Source of the DNA: Pseudomonas kielensis
GTDB lineage: Bacteria > Pseudomonadota > Gammaproteobacteria > Pseudomonadales > Pseudomonadaceae
Assembly (NCBI RefSeq): GCF_014236655.1
Contig: NZ_JACMYG010000041.1
Span: forward strand, 1 to 36,023
Reading direction: 5' to 3'
DNA: 36,023 nucleotides
Numbering within the stretch: position 1 is the first letter of the stretch; each line of letters begins with the position of its first letter. Positions 7,892 to 16,697 of the stretch are shown in pieces. The notes under the pieces were generated by a model, which made no database searches, had not been told where the DNA came from, and worked only from the letters and a program-made list of their open reading frames with translations. Both the position numbers and the translations under genes were made by a program.

Positions 7892-8362
7892 TCAAGCCCG
7901 ACCGATGTCAGCGAACCCGGCCTGGGTATGCTCGGCCAGCACCGCAGGGGCCAACTCGACTTCCAGGCCGCGTCGACCGGCACTGACATAAATAGTCGCA
8001 AAAGCGTGGGCACTGCTGTCGATGAAGGTGCGCAGCCGTTTCTTCTGCCCCAACGGGCTGATTCCCCCCAGCAAGTACCCGGTTGCCCGCTGCGCGGCAG
8101 CGGGGTCTGCCATCTCGACTTTCTTGACCCCGGCGGCATGGGCCAGCGCCTTCAAATCCAGACTTCCGACGACCGGCACCACAGCAACCAACAACTCGGC
8201 TTTCTCACTGGCCGCAAGCAAGGTCTTGAACACCTGGGCCGGCTGCAACCCAAGCTTTTCCGCCGCCTCCAACCCGTACGAAGCGGCCTTGGGATCATGT
8301 TCATAACTGTGTACACGGTGTTCGGCACGCACTTTTTTCAGCAGATCCAATGCAGGGGTCAT
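7892..8362 (-). CDS. ybaK: Cys-tRNA(Pro) deacylase, YbaK/EbsC family
   Basis: A 156-residue trans-editing protein that hydrolyses Cys mischarged onto tRNA(Pro). Family features are visible: the N-terminal M-T-P-A-L-D-L-L segment, Y-G-L-E-A-A with the downstream V-F-K-T-L catalytic-Lys region, V-V-P-V near 62, Y-L-L-G-G-I-S-P-L-G and the R-R-G-L-E-V-E-L C-terminal segment. Length is typical. The ATG at 8362 is preceded by TTGGAG; an ATG nine codons upstream lacks support. The PhzF-like gene starts 98 nt downstream on the same strand, so the two may be cotranscribed. The ybaK-PhzF pair next to glpF is also how I recall the P. aeruginosa order. Confidence 0.88.
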   Translation of the reverse strand: MTPALDLLKKVRAEHRVHSYEHDPKAASYGLEAAEKLGLQPAQVFKTLLAASEKAELLVAVVPVVGSLDLKALAHAAGVKKVEMADPAAAQRATGYLLGGISPLGQKKRLRTFIDSSAHAFATIYVSAGRRGLEVELAPAVLAEHTQAGFADIGRA

Positions 8363-8543
8363 GGCAGCTCCAAGCCAACGAAAGAACACTAAACACAGCG
8401 CCGGATTCTAGGTCATCACGCGGCAAAAGGCTCTAGGACCGCCCTGCTATCCCATCGTGGACGCAACCCGCCAGGCAAATCACGGCCGTTGCCACCCTCT
8501 CAAGACGCGATCATTCACCCGAACAATAGTTGATTTGTGACTG

Positions 8544-8563
8544 ACTGTTCACTTTCGACCTTT
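8544..8563 (+). promoter_or_regulatory. GlpR-like operator 1 upstream of glpF
   Basis: Fourteen of 20 positions match the WATGTTCGWTAWCGAACATW consensus recalled for GlpR repressors. It immediately abuts the predicted -35 hexamer of glpF. Confidence 0.5.
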
Positions 8564-8590
8564 GACATCAGCGTTTCTTGTCTATATTTT
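8562..8590 (+). promoter_or_regulatory. predicted glpF promoter
   Basis: A perfect TTGACA (8562-8567) is followed by TATATT (8583-8588, 15-nt spacing) or TATTTT (8585-8590, 17-nt spacing). It lies between two GlpR-like sites, as expected for a repressed glycerol-inducible promoter. Confidence 0.6.
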
Positions 8591-8606
8591 TTCGTTTCCG
8601 AATGCC
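8587..8606 (+). promoter_or_regulatory. GlpR-like operator 2 upstream of glpF
   Basis: The core TTCG-N4-CGAA (8591-8602) is perfectly symmetrical as in GlpR sites; the outer bases match poorly (about 11 of 20 overall). It overlaps the -10 region of the predicted promoter. Confidence 0.45.
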
Positions 8607-8709
8607 ACACGACAATTCCTACGCAACACCCAGCAGTAAGCCGAGACCAGGATGGGGATCCTGCTTCGGTGAAAATCGCGCTCGATCTCTTATGGGACGA
8701 GCGCCCGAC

Positions 8710-8717
8710 AACAACAA
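8710..8717 (+). promoter_or_regulatory. Crc/Hfq-type CA motif at glpF translation start
   Basis: AACAACAA fits the AANAANAA motif bound by Hfq-Crc in pseudomonads. It lies 15-22 nt upstream of the glpF ATG, directly before the CGAGG ribosome site, where binding would block initiation. This predicts catabolite repression of glycerol uptake. Confidence 0.55.
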
Positions 8718-8731
8718 AAAACGAGGTTTTC

Positions 8732-9583
8732 ATGAGCACTGCTTTACAACAACCACCCCTCTCGAGCCAATGCATGGCCGAGTTCCTGGGAACTGCGCTA
8801 CTGATATTTTTTGGTACTGGCTGCGTCGCCGCTCTCAAAGTCGCGGGTGCCAGCTTTGGCCTGTGGGAAATCAGCATCATCTGGGGCGTCGGCGTCAGCA
8901 TGGCGATCTACCTGACCGCAGGCGTTTCCGGTGCTCACCTGAACCCGGCCGTCAGCATTGCCCTGAGCATCTTCACCGACTTTGAAAAACGTAAACTGCC
9001 CTTCTACATCCTGTCCCAGGTGGCGGGCGCCTTCTGCGGGGCGTTGTTGGTTTACACGCTTTACAGCAACCTGTTCTTCGATTTCGAACAAACCCAGCAG
9101 ATGGTTCGCGGCAGCCAGGCCAGCCTGGAATTGGCGTCGGTGTTTTCCACCTTCCCCAACCCGGCCCTGTCCACCGGCCAGGCGTTCCTGGTCGAGATGA
9201 TCATCACCGCCATCCTGATGGGCGTGATCATGTCCCTGACCGACGATAACAACGGCCTGCCCAAGGGCCCGCTGGCACCGCTGCTGATCGGCCTGCTGAT
9301 CGCCGTGATCGGCAGCTCGATGGGACCACTGACCGGCTTCGCGATGAACCCGGCACGGGATTTCGGCCCTAAACTAATGACTTTCTTCGCTGGCTGGGGT
9401 GAAATTTCCTTCACCGGCGGCCGGGATGTTCCCTATTTCCTGATTCCGATTTTTGCTCCGATTGTCGGTGCCTGCCTCGGCGCTGCGGCCTATCGCGGGC
9501 TGATTGCCCGTCACCTGCCCGGCGCCGCACCTGCTACAACAGAGGCAGAACCGGCGATGGATGGCAAAACCCGAATTTCCTGA
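8732..9583 (+). CDS. glpF: glycerol uptake facilitator (aquaglyceroporin)
   Basis: A 283-residue inner-membrane channel of the MIP family. The two half-helix motifs are N-P-A at 71-73 (A-H-L-N-P-A-V-S) and N-P-A-R-D at 206-210. The Asp after the second NPAR is the hallmark of glycerol facilitators as opposed to water-only aquaporins. Six membrane helices are apparent. The C-terminus (about 265-283) is hydrophilic. It lets glycerol diffuse in, to be trapped by GlpK, whose gene follows 76 nt downstream. The ATG at 8732 has a CGAGG ribosome site; the in-frame frame continues 195 nt upstream but through the promoter region. Confidence 0.95.
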   Translation: MSTALQQPPLSSQCMAEFLGTALLIFFGTGCVAALKVAGASFGLWEISIIWGVGVSMAIYLTAGVSGAHLNPAVSIALSIFTDFEKRKLPFYILSQVAGAFCGALLVYTLYSNLFFDFEQTQQMVRGSQASLELASVFSTFPNPALSTGQAFLVEMIITAILMGVIMSLTDDNNGLPKGPLAPLLIGLLIAVIGSSMGPLTGFAMNPARDFGPKLMTFFAGWGEISFTGGRDVPYFLIPIFAPIVGACLGAAAYRGLIARHLPGAAPATTEAEPAMDGKTRIS

Positions 9584-9659
9584 TACCGGCGGCGCGTGAT
9601 CCTGCCCACCATTGATCATGCGCCCCGATCCACCCCTTATTTCGTCCAAGGCAATCGAC

Positions 9660-11165
<1,506 letters not shown>

Positions 11166-11260
11166 GCCAAGGGCCGGACAGTGTTCGGCAGGTAACTGGT
11201 CGGGAGGGGATTCCTGCGGCATCATGGGCAAATTTTGCACGGCAGCCCAAAGGACGCCCC

Positions 11261-12016
11261 ATGAATCTGCCTCCCCGTCAGCAGCAAATCCTCGAACTGG
11301 TCCGCGAACGCGGCTACGTCAGCATCGAGGAAATGGCCCAGTTGTTCGTAGTTACTCCGCAGACCATTCGCCGCGATATCAATCAACTGGCCGAAGACAA
11401 CCTGTTGCGCCGCTACCATGGCGGCGCAGCCTATGATTCCAGCGTGGAAAACACGGCATACGCCATGCGTGCCGACCAGATGCGCGACGAGAAGCAGCGC
11501 ATCGGCGAAGCCATCGCCCGTCAAATCCCCGACCACGCCTCGCTGTTCATCAATATCGGCACCACCACCGAGTCCATCGCCCGGGCGCTGCTCAACCACA
11601 GCCACCTGAAAATCATCACCAACAACCTGCACGTGGCCTCCATGCTCAGCGCCAAGGATGATTTCGACGTGCTGCTCACCGGTGGCAACGTACGCCGCGA
11701 CGGTGGGGTTGTCGGCCAGGCCAGCGTCGACTTCATCAACCAGTTCAAGGTCGACTATGCCCTGGTGGGCATCAGTGGCATCGACGAAGACGGCAGCCTG
11801 CTGGACTTCGATTACCAGGAAGTGCGGGTATCCCAGGCGATCATCGCCAATGCCCGGCAAGTGATCCTGGCGGCTGACTCCAGCAAGTTCGGGCGCAATG
11901 CCATGATTCGCCTGGGACCGATCACCCTGATCGATTGCCTGGTCACCGACCAACAGCCCGTGCCCGCCCTCGCCCAACTGTTGAGCCAGAACAAGATTCG
12001 CCTGGAAGTCGTTTAG
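11261..12016 (+). CDS. glpR: glycerol-3-phosphate regulon repressor, DeoR family
   Basis: A 251-residue DeoR-type repressor. The N-terminal winged helix-turn-helix (about 5-57) ends in T-P-Q-T-I-R-R-D-I-N-Q-L, the DeoR recognition helix signature, followed by R-R-Y-H-G-G-A. The C-terminal effector domain binds a phosphorylated sugar or polyol, here expected to be glycerol 3-phosphate, with G-T-T-T-E-S and V-G-I-S-G-I-D segments and the late D-S-S-K-F-G motif. AAAGGA lies 6 nt before the ATG at 11261. It is encoded between glpK and glpD, so it represses its own regulon. Matching operators are seen upstream of glpF and glpD. Confidence 0.94.
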   Translation: MNLPPRQQQILELVRERGYVSIEEMAQLFVVTPQTIRRDINQLAEDNLLRRYHGGAAYDSSVENTAYAMRADQMRDEKQRIGEAIARQIPDHASLFINIGTTTESIARALLNHSHLKIITNNLHVASMLSAKDDFDVLLTGGNVRRDGGVVGQASVDFINQFKVDYALVGISGIDEDGSLLDFDYQEVRVSQAIIANARQVILAADSSKFGRNAMIRLGPITLIDCLVTDQQPVPALAQLLSQNKIRLEVV

Positions 12017-12072
12017 TCGCCGCCCCGCTTCATCCCCCCAGACGCCATCGCACACAGGTTCAGCGCCCCTTA

Positions 12073-12099
12073 GCGGGAGCGAGCCTGCTCGCGAAGGCG
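12073..12099. repeat. REP-type palindrome
   Basis: GCGGGAGCGAGC-CT-GCTCGCGAAGGCG contains the perfect GCGAGC/GCTCGC stem. It is the same family as the elements at 17454 and 35515 and lies between glpR and glpD. Confidence 0.75.
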
Positions 12100-12139
12100 A
12101 CGCCGCCCGCCCCTCCCTGGCGCCACGCCATCCCGCATA

Positions 12140-12159
12140 AATGTTCGAAATTTTTCTTT
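12140..12159 (+). promoter_or_regulatory. possible GlpR half-operator, distal glpD site
   Basis: The left half AATGTTCG is a perfect GlpR half-site; the right half is T-rich and does not match (about 12 of 20). It lies in the AT-rich tract about 140 nt before glpD. Confidence 0.35.
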
Positions 12160-12243
12160 TAGTCACCGTTCGATGAGTTTTTTCAATCGAAACGGACTGG
12201 CTGTGGGCGACTTTATGGGCTACCATTTTCGCAAATGAACATT

Positions 12244-12263
12244 AATGTTCGTATTCCAATACA
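12244..12263 (+). promoter_or_regulatory. GlpR-like operator at glpD
   Basis: Fifteen of 20 positions match the recalled GlpR consensus, including a perfect ATGTTCG half. Just upstream, GAACATTAATGTTC (12237-12250) is a perfect 14-bp palindrome sharing that half-site. The site lies 29 nt before the glpD ATG, within the likely leader. Confidence 0.5.
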
Positions 12264-12291
12264 TAAAGCCAAAAATGCCCGAGGCCTGCCG

Positions 12292-13830
12292 ATGCCCACT
12301 TCCACCTTGCCGACACCCCCGCTTGCCGAGATCTATGACGTCGCCGTGATTGGTGGTGGGATCAATGGCGTCGGGATTGCGGCGGATGCTGCCGGCCGCG
12401 GGCTTTCAGTGTTCCTTTGCGAAAAGGACGACCTGGCCAGCCACACCTCGTCCGCCAGCAGCAAGCTGATCCACGGCGGCCTGCGCTACCTGGAACATTA
12501 CGAATTCCGCCTGGTGCGCGAAGCCCTGGCCGAACGCGAAGTGCTGCTGGCCAAGGCCCCGCACATCGTCAAGCAGATGCGCTTTGTCCTGCCCCACCGC
12601 CCGCACCTGCGCCCGGCCTGGATGATTCGCGCCGGCCTGTTCCTCTACGACAACCTGGGCAAGCGGGAAAAACTCGCCGGCTCCAAAAGCCTGAAGTTCG
12701 GTGCCGACAGCGCCTTGAAAAGCGAAATCAGCAAGGGCTTCGAGTACTCCGATTGCTGGGTCGACGACGCCCGCCTGGTGGTCCTCAATGCCATGGCCGC
12801 CCGTGAAAAAGGCGCCCACGTGCACACCCAGACCCGCTGTGTCAGCGCTCGACGCAGCAAGGGCCTGTGGCACCTGCACCTTGAACGTGCCGATGGCAGC
12901 CTGTTCTCGATCCGCGCCAAGGCGCTGGTGAACGCCGCCGGCCCCTGGGTCGCCAAGTTCATTCGTGATGACCTGAAGATGGAATCGCCCTACGGCATTC
13001 GCCTGATCCAGGGCAGCCACCTGATCGTGCCCAAACTGTACGAAGGCGAGCACGCGCACATCCTGCAAAACGAAGACCAGCGCATCGTGTTCACCATTCC
13101 GTACCTCAATCAATTCACCCTGATTGGCACCACGGACCGCGAATACACCGGCGACCCGGCTAACGTGGCGATCACCGAGGGCGAAACCGATTACCTGATC
13201 CAGGTGGTCAATGCGCACTTCAAGAAACAGATCAGCCGTGACGACATCCTGCACACCTATTCCGGTGTGCGCCCGTTGTGCAACGACGAATCCGACAACC
13301 CATCGGCCGTGACCCGCGACTACACCCTGGCCCTCTCCGGCAGCGGTGAAGAAGCGCCTCTACTGTCGGTGTTCGGCGGCAAGCTGACCACCTACCGCAA
13401 GCTGGCCGAGTCGGCCATGGTCCAACTGGCCCCCTACTTCAAGCAGATGAAACCGAGCTGGACCGCCCAGGCAACCCTGCCTGGCGGCGAAGACATGAGC
13501 ACCCCGCAGGCCCTGAGCGCCTTGATTCGCGACAAATTCGACTGGATCCCCACGCAAATCGCCCGCCGCTGGGCCACCACCTACGGCAGCCGCACCTGGC
13601 GCATGCTCGAAGGCGTACAGGGCCTGAACGACATGGGCGAGCACCTGGGTGGCGGGCTCTACACCCGTGAAGTCGATTACCTGTGCCAGCAGGAATGGGC
13701 CACCACCGCCCATGACATTCTCTGGCGGCGCACCAAGCTCGGCCTGTTCACCACGGCCGACGAACAGGCGAACGTGCAGCACTATCTGCACAAACTGGAA
13801 GTCAACCGCAGCAAGATCGAAGCGGCCTGA
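12292..13830 (+). CDS. glpD: aerobic glycerol-3-phosphate dehydrogenase
   Basis: A 512-residue FAD flavoenzyme on the inner face of the cytoplasmic membrane. It oxidises sn-glycerol 3-phosphate to dihydroxyacetone phosphate and passes electrons to ubiquinone. The FAD-binding G-G-G-I-N-G lies at 21-26, followed by the S-S-A-S-S-K-L-I-H-G-G-L-R-Y family signature. The T-T-D-R-E-Y-T-G segment and the C-terminal DAO_C region are present. Length is typical. I chose the ATG at 12292, with GAGG 7 nt upstream; starting at 12235 would put the start codon inside the operator region. GlpR-like sites and a terminator bracket it as a single transcription unit. Confidence 0.95.
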   Translation: MPTSTLPTPPLAEIYDVAVIGGGINGVGIAADAAGRGLSVFLCEKDDLASHTSSASSKLIHGGLRYLEHYEFRLVREALAEREVLLAKAPHIVKQMRFVLPHRPHLRPAWMIRAGLFLYDNLGKREKLAGSKSLKFGADSALKSEISKGFEYSDCWVDDARLVVLNAMAAREKGAHVHTQTRCVSARRSKGLWHLHLERADGSLFSIRAKALVNAAGPWVAKFIRDDLKMESPYGIRLIQGSHLIVPKLYEGEHAHILQNEDQRIVFTIPYLNQFTLIGTTDREYTGDPANVAITEGETDYLIQVVNAHFKKQISRDDILHTYSGVRPLCNDESDNPSAVTRDYTLALSGSGEEAPLLSVFGGKLTTYRKLAESAMVQLAPYFKQMKPSWTAQATLPGGEDMSTPQALSALIRDKFDWIPTQIARRWATTYGSRTWRMLEGVQGLNDMGEHLGGGLYTREVDYLCQQEWATTAHDILWRRTKLGLFTTADEQANVQHYLHKLEVNRSKIEAA

Positions 13831-13851
13831 TCCACTCGCCGGGCACACAAC

Positions 13852-13883
13852 AGCCCCTGGACCTCACGGTTCAGGGGCTTTTT
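13852..13883 (+). terminator. glpD intrinsic terminator
   Basis: AGCCCCTG (13852-13859) pairs with CAGGGGCT (13872-13879), followed by a T run. It closes the glp cluster. Confidence 0.85.
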
Positions 13884-13918
13884 GCATTCAAAAGCCCGGA
13901 GCACCGGCCCGGATAGCA

Positions 13919-13932
13919 TTCGGTTTTCCGAA
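13919..13932 (+). promoter_or_regulatory. AauR binding site 1 (perfect)
   Basis: TTCGG-TTTT-CCGAA is an exact match to TTCGG-N4-CCGAA, the inverted repeat I recall as the AauR site in P. putida. It lies 120 bp upstream of the sigma-54 promoter, a normal enhancer distance. Confidence 0.75.
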
Positions 13933-13949
13933 CGCGACCCGACGGTCAA

Positions 13950-13963
13950 TTCGGTTAACCGGA
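13950..13963 (+). promoter_or_regulatory. AauR binding site 2 (one mismatch)
   Basis: TTCGG-TTAA-CCGGA differs from the inverted repeat at one base. It starts 31 bp after site 1, about three helical turns, so two AauR dimers would lie on the same face of the DNA. Confidence 0.65.
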
Positions 13964-14038
13964 CCAGGCGTAGGAATCAGATTCGCCATAAATATTTAAT
14001 ATCCTTATAAATCAATAATTTAGATAACTATTCCTGGC

Positions 14039-14055
14039 TTGGCACGACTCATGCT
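14039..14055 (+). promoter_or_regulatory. sigma-54 (RpoN) promoter of aatJ
   Basis: TTGGCACGACTCATGCT has the invariant GG and GC separated by exactly 10 bp and a perfect TGGCACG -24 element; the -12 element has one mismatch (ATGCT for TTGCT). Transcription should start near 14066. Confidence 0.8.
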
Positions 14056-14147
14056 CTACACTCTTGGACGAACGCCTGAGGTGCCAACACTTCAGGAGCC
14101 CCCAGGTGTTCAGCAGTACAAGAGAGCCGAAGAACTGGCTCCATAAA

Positions 14148-14155
14148 AAAAACAA
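14148..14155 (+). promoter_or_regulatory. possible Crc/Hfq motif in the aatJ leader
   Basis: AAAAACAA fits AANAANAA and lies just upstream of the GAGG ribosome site (14160-14163) of aatJ. The eight-base A run makes a chance match easier, so this is weaker than the glpF motif. Confidence 0.4.
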
Positions 14156-14171
14156 TGTCGAGGAAAATTTG

Positions 14172-15086
14172 ATGCGTATCGTTCCCCATATCCTGGGCGC
14201 AGCCATCGCTGCCGCTCTGATCAGCACGCCAGTTTTCGCCGCCGAACTCACCGGCACCCTGAAGAAGATCAAAGAGTCCGGCACCATCACCCTGGGCCAT
14301 CGCGACGCTTCCATCCCGTTTTCCTACATTGCAGACGCTTCCGGCAAACCAGTCGGCTACTCCCACGACATCCAGATGCAAGTCGTCGAAGCCCTGAAAA
14401 AAGACCTGGACCTGCCGAACCTGCAAGTCAAATACAACCTGGTCACCTCGCAAACCCGTATCCCGCTGGTACAGAACGGCACCGTTGACCTTGAGTGCGG
14501 TTCCACCACCAACAACGTCGAGCGTCAGCAACAGGTTGACTTCTCGGTCGGCATTTTCGAAATCGGTACTCGCCTGCTGTCCAAAAAGGACTCCAAGTAC
14601 AAGGATTTCGACGATCTTAAAGGCAAGAACGTCGTAACCACCGCTGGCACCACGTCCGAGCGCATCCTCAAGTCGATGAACGCCGACAAGCAGATGGGCA
14701 TGAACGTGATCTCCGCCAAGGACCACGGCGAATCCTTCCAGATGCTGGAATCGGGCCGTGCCGTTGCCTTCATGATGGACGACGCCCTGCTGGCCGGTGA
14801 AGCGGCCAAGGCCAAGAAAGCTTCCGACTGGGAAGTGACTGGCACGCCACAGTCCTATGAAATCTATGGCTGCATGGTGCGCAAAGGCGACGAGCCGTTC
14901 AAGAAAGCGGTCGATGATGCCATCAAGGCCACCTACGCTTCGGGCCAGATCAACAAGATCTACGACAAGTGGTTCCAGGCGCCAATCCCGCCTAAAGGCC
15001 TGAACCTGAACTTCCCGATGAGCGACGAGCTCAAGGCCCTGATCGCCAATCCGACCGACAAAGCGGCTGACGACAAGAAATCCTGA
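14172..15086 (+). CDS. aatJ: glutamate/aspartate ABC transporter, periplasmic binding protein
   Basis: A 304-residue type II periplasmic solute-binding protein. The signal peptide (residues 1 to about 23, ending F-A-A before E-L-T-G) has a basic start and an Ala/Ile-rich core. The mature protein matches GltI/AatJ: I-T-L-G-H-R-D-A-S-I-P-F-S-Y near the N-terminus, the V-D-L-E-C-G-S-T-T-N-N ligand loop and T-A-G-T-T-S-E-R. It captures Glu and Asp (and probably Gln/Asn) for AatQMP. The ATG at 14172 has GAGG at 14160-14163. An upstream in-frame ATG at 14064 lies at or before the predicted transcription start. Expression is expected to be AauR- and sigma-54-dependent. Confidence 0.93.
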   Translation: MRIVPHILGAAIAAALISTPVFAAELTGTLKKIKESGTITLGHRDASIPFSYIADASGKPVGYSHDIQMQVVEALKKDLDLPNLQVKYNLVTSQTRIPLVQNGTVDLECGSTTNNVERQQQVDFSVGIFEIGTRLLSKKDSKYKDFDDLKGKNVVTTAGTTSERILKSMNADKQMGMNVISAKDHGESFQMLESGRAVAFMMDDALLAGEAAKAKKASDWEVTGTPQSYEIYGCMVRKGDEPFKKAVDDAIKATYASGQINKIYDKWFQAPIPPKGLNLNFPMSDELKALIANPTDKAADDKKS

Positions 15087-15101
15087 TTTCTGACTAGTCT
15101 T

Positions 15102-15135
15102 ACCTCCTGAGAGGGCCACTGCCCTTTCGGGAGGT
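15102..15135 (+). promoter_or_regulatory. intercistronic stem-loop aatJ–aatQ
   Basis: A 15-bp stem (15102-15116 with 15121-15135, two G·U pairs) has a CACT tetraloop and sits 15 nt after the aatJ stop. No T tract follows, so it is more likely to protect the aatJ message or attenuate partially than to terminate fully. This fits the need for excess binding protein over permease. Confidence 0.65.
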
Positions 15136-15279
15136 TGTCACTACCTGCTGGCATTTTTGGAAACACTCGAACCGGTGGTTGTCGAGCCGACCGCGTGTGC
15201 CCGACCGTCGACGTCGGGTGGGAACGGAGTTCCCCCAGGCAGGTGCTTGAACATCGATTGAATCCGAGGGGAGACCCTA

Positions 15280-16026
15280 ATGAATTACAACTGGGATTGG
15301 GGCGTGTTCTTCAAGTCCACCGGCGTGGGCAGCGAGACCTATCTCGACTGGTTCATTTCCGGGCTGGGCTGGACCATCGCTATCGCCATCGTGGCCTGGA
15401 TCATTGCATTGCTGCTGGGCTCGGTACTGGGCGTGATGCGCACCGTGCCGAACCGCATCGTGTCAGGCATCGCGACCTGCTACGTCGAACTGTTCCGTAA
15501 CGTACCCCTGCTGGTCCAGCTGTTCATCTGGTACTTCCTGGTGCCCGACCTGCTGCCACAAGACCTGCAGGACTGGTACAAACAGGACCTCAACCCGACC
15601 ACCTCGGCCTACCTGAGCGTTGTCGTGTGCCTGGGCCTGTTCACCGCCGCACGGGTCTGCGAACAAGTGCGCACCGGTATCCAGGCGCTGCCACGCGGCC
15701 AGGAATCGGCGGCTCGCGCCATGGGCTTCAAGCTGCCGCAGATCTACTGGAACGTGCTGCTGCCCCAAGCCTATCGCATCATCATTCCACCGCTCACCTC
15801 GGAATTTCTCAACGTCTTCAAGAACTCGTCCGTGGCCTCGCTGATCGGCCTGATGGAACTGCTCGCGCAGACCAAACAGACCGCCGAGTTCTCCGCCAAC
15901 CTGTTCGAAGCCTTCACCCTGGCGACCCTCATCTACTTCACCCTGAACATGAGCCTGATGTTGCTGATGCGCGTGGTCGAGAAGAAAGTCGCAGTGCCCG
16001 GCCTGATCTCCGTGGGGGGTAAATAA
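15280..16026 (+). CDS. aatQ: glutamate/aspartate ABC transporter permease AatQ (GltJ-like)
   Basis: A 248-residue inner-membrane permease of the His/Glu/Gln/Arg/opine (HisM) subfamily. About five membrane helices are evident. The R-N-V-P-L-L-V-Q-L-F segment and the cytoplasmic EAA-loop equivalent (Q-E-S-A-A-R-A-M-G-F…Y-W-N-V-L-L-P-Q-A) contact the ATPase. GAGGGGAGA provides the ribosome site for the ATG at 15280. The gap of 193 nt after aatJ is unusually long for this operon and contains a strong stem-loop. The stop overlaps the aatM start by one base, so the two permease halves should be made in equal amounts and form a heterodimer. Confidence 0.92.
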   Translation: MNYNWDWGVFFKSTGVGSETYLDWFISGLGWTIAIAIVAWIIALLLGSVLGVMRTVPNRIVSGIATCYVELFRNVPLLVQLFIWYFLVPDLLPQDLQDWYKQDLNPTTSAYLSVVVCLGLFTAARVCEQVRTGIQALPRGQESAARAMGFKLPQIYWNVLLPQAYRIIIPPLTSEFLNVFKNSSVASLIGLMELLAQTKQTAEFSANLFEAFTLATLIYFTLNMSLMLLMRVVEKKVAVPGLISVGGK

Positions 16027-16697
16027 TGGAATTCGATTTCAGTGGCATCATCCCGGCCATTCCCGGCTTGTGGAACGGCATGGTGATGACCCTCAAGCTG
16101 ATGGTGCTGGGCGTTGTCGGCGGCCTCATCCTCGGTACCGTCCTGGCCTTGATGCGGTTGTCCCACAACAAACTGCTGTCAAACTTTGCCGGCGCCTACG
16201 TCAACTACTTCCGCTCGATCCCGCTGCTGTTGGTGATCACCTGGTTCTACCTGGCGGTGCCATTCGTGCTGCGCTGGATCACCGGCGAAGACACACCGAT
16301 CGGCGCGTTTGCCTCCTGCATCGTGGCCTTCATGATGTTCGAAGCCGCGTACTTCTGCGAAATCGTACGGGCCGGCGTGCAGTCGATTCCCAAGGGCCAG
16401 ATGGGTGCCGCCAAGGCCCTGGGCATGACCTATGGCCAGATGATGCGCCTGATCATCCTGCCCCAGGCTTTCCGCAAGATGACCCCGCTGCTGTTGCAGC
16501 AGAGCATCATCCTGTTCCAGGACACCTCGCTGGTCTACACCGTCGGCCTGGTGGACTTCCTCAACGCTTCGCGGGCCAGTGGCGACATCATTGGCCGTTC
16601 CAATGAGTTCCTGGTATTCGCCGGTCTCGTGTACTTCATCATCAGCTTTGCCGCCTCGCAGCTGGTCAAGCGTCTGCAAAAAAGGTTCGCCGTATGA
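16026..16697 (+). CDS. aatM: glutamate/aspartate ABC transporter permease AatM (GltK-like)
   Basis: A 223-residue permease of the same subfamily as AatQ. The R-S-I-P-L-L-L-V-I segment follows the first helices and an EAA-type loop (Q-M-G-A-A-K-A-L-G-M…L-I-I-L-P-Q-A-F) lies around residues 120-150. The start overlaps the aatQ stop (TAATG) and its stop overlaps the aatP start (ATGA), the tight coupling expected for a fixed subunit ratio. AatQ and AatM together form the translocation pore for Glu and Asp. Confidence 0.93.
   Translation: MEFDFSGIIPAIPGLWNGMVMTLKLMVLGVVGGLILGTVLALMRLSHNKLLSNFAGAYVNYFRSIPLLLVITWFYLAVPFVLRWITGEDTPIGAFASCIVAFMMFEAAYFCEIVRAGVQSIPKGQMGAAKALGMTYGQMMRLIILPQAFRKMTPLLLQQSIILFQDTSLVYTVGLVDFLNASRASGDIIGRSNEFLVFAGLVYFIISFAASQLVKRLQKRFAV

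Larger units (their letters stand above)
8363..8731. other. intergenic region ybaK–glpF: divergent promoters and glpF leader
   Basis: About 370 bases. The left part should contain the ybaK promoter, which I cannot place precisely. The right part holds two GlpR-like sites, a glpF promoter between them and a leader of about 130 nt ending in an A-rich Crc/Hfq-type motif (annotated separately). No gene is supported in between. Confidence 0.5.
13831..14171 (+). other. aatJ control region
   Basis: About 340 bases between glpD and aatJ. From left to right it holds the glpD terminator, two AauR-type inverted repeats, an AT-rich stretch (13985-14033) suited to bending or IHF binding, a sigma-54 promoter and a leader of about 105 nt with an A-rich Crc/Hfq-type motif. 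No gene is supported here. Confidence 0.7.
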
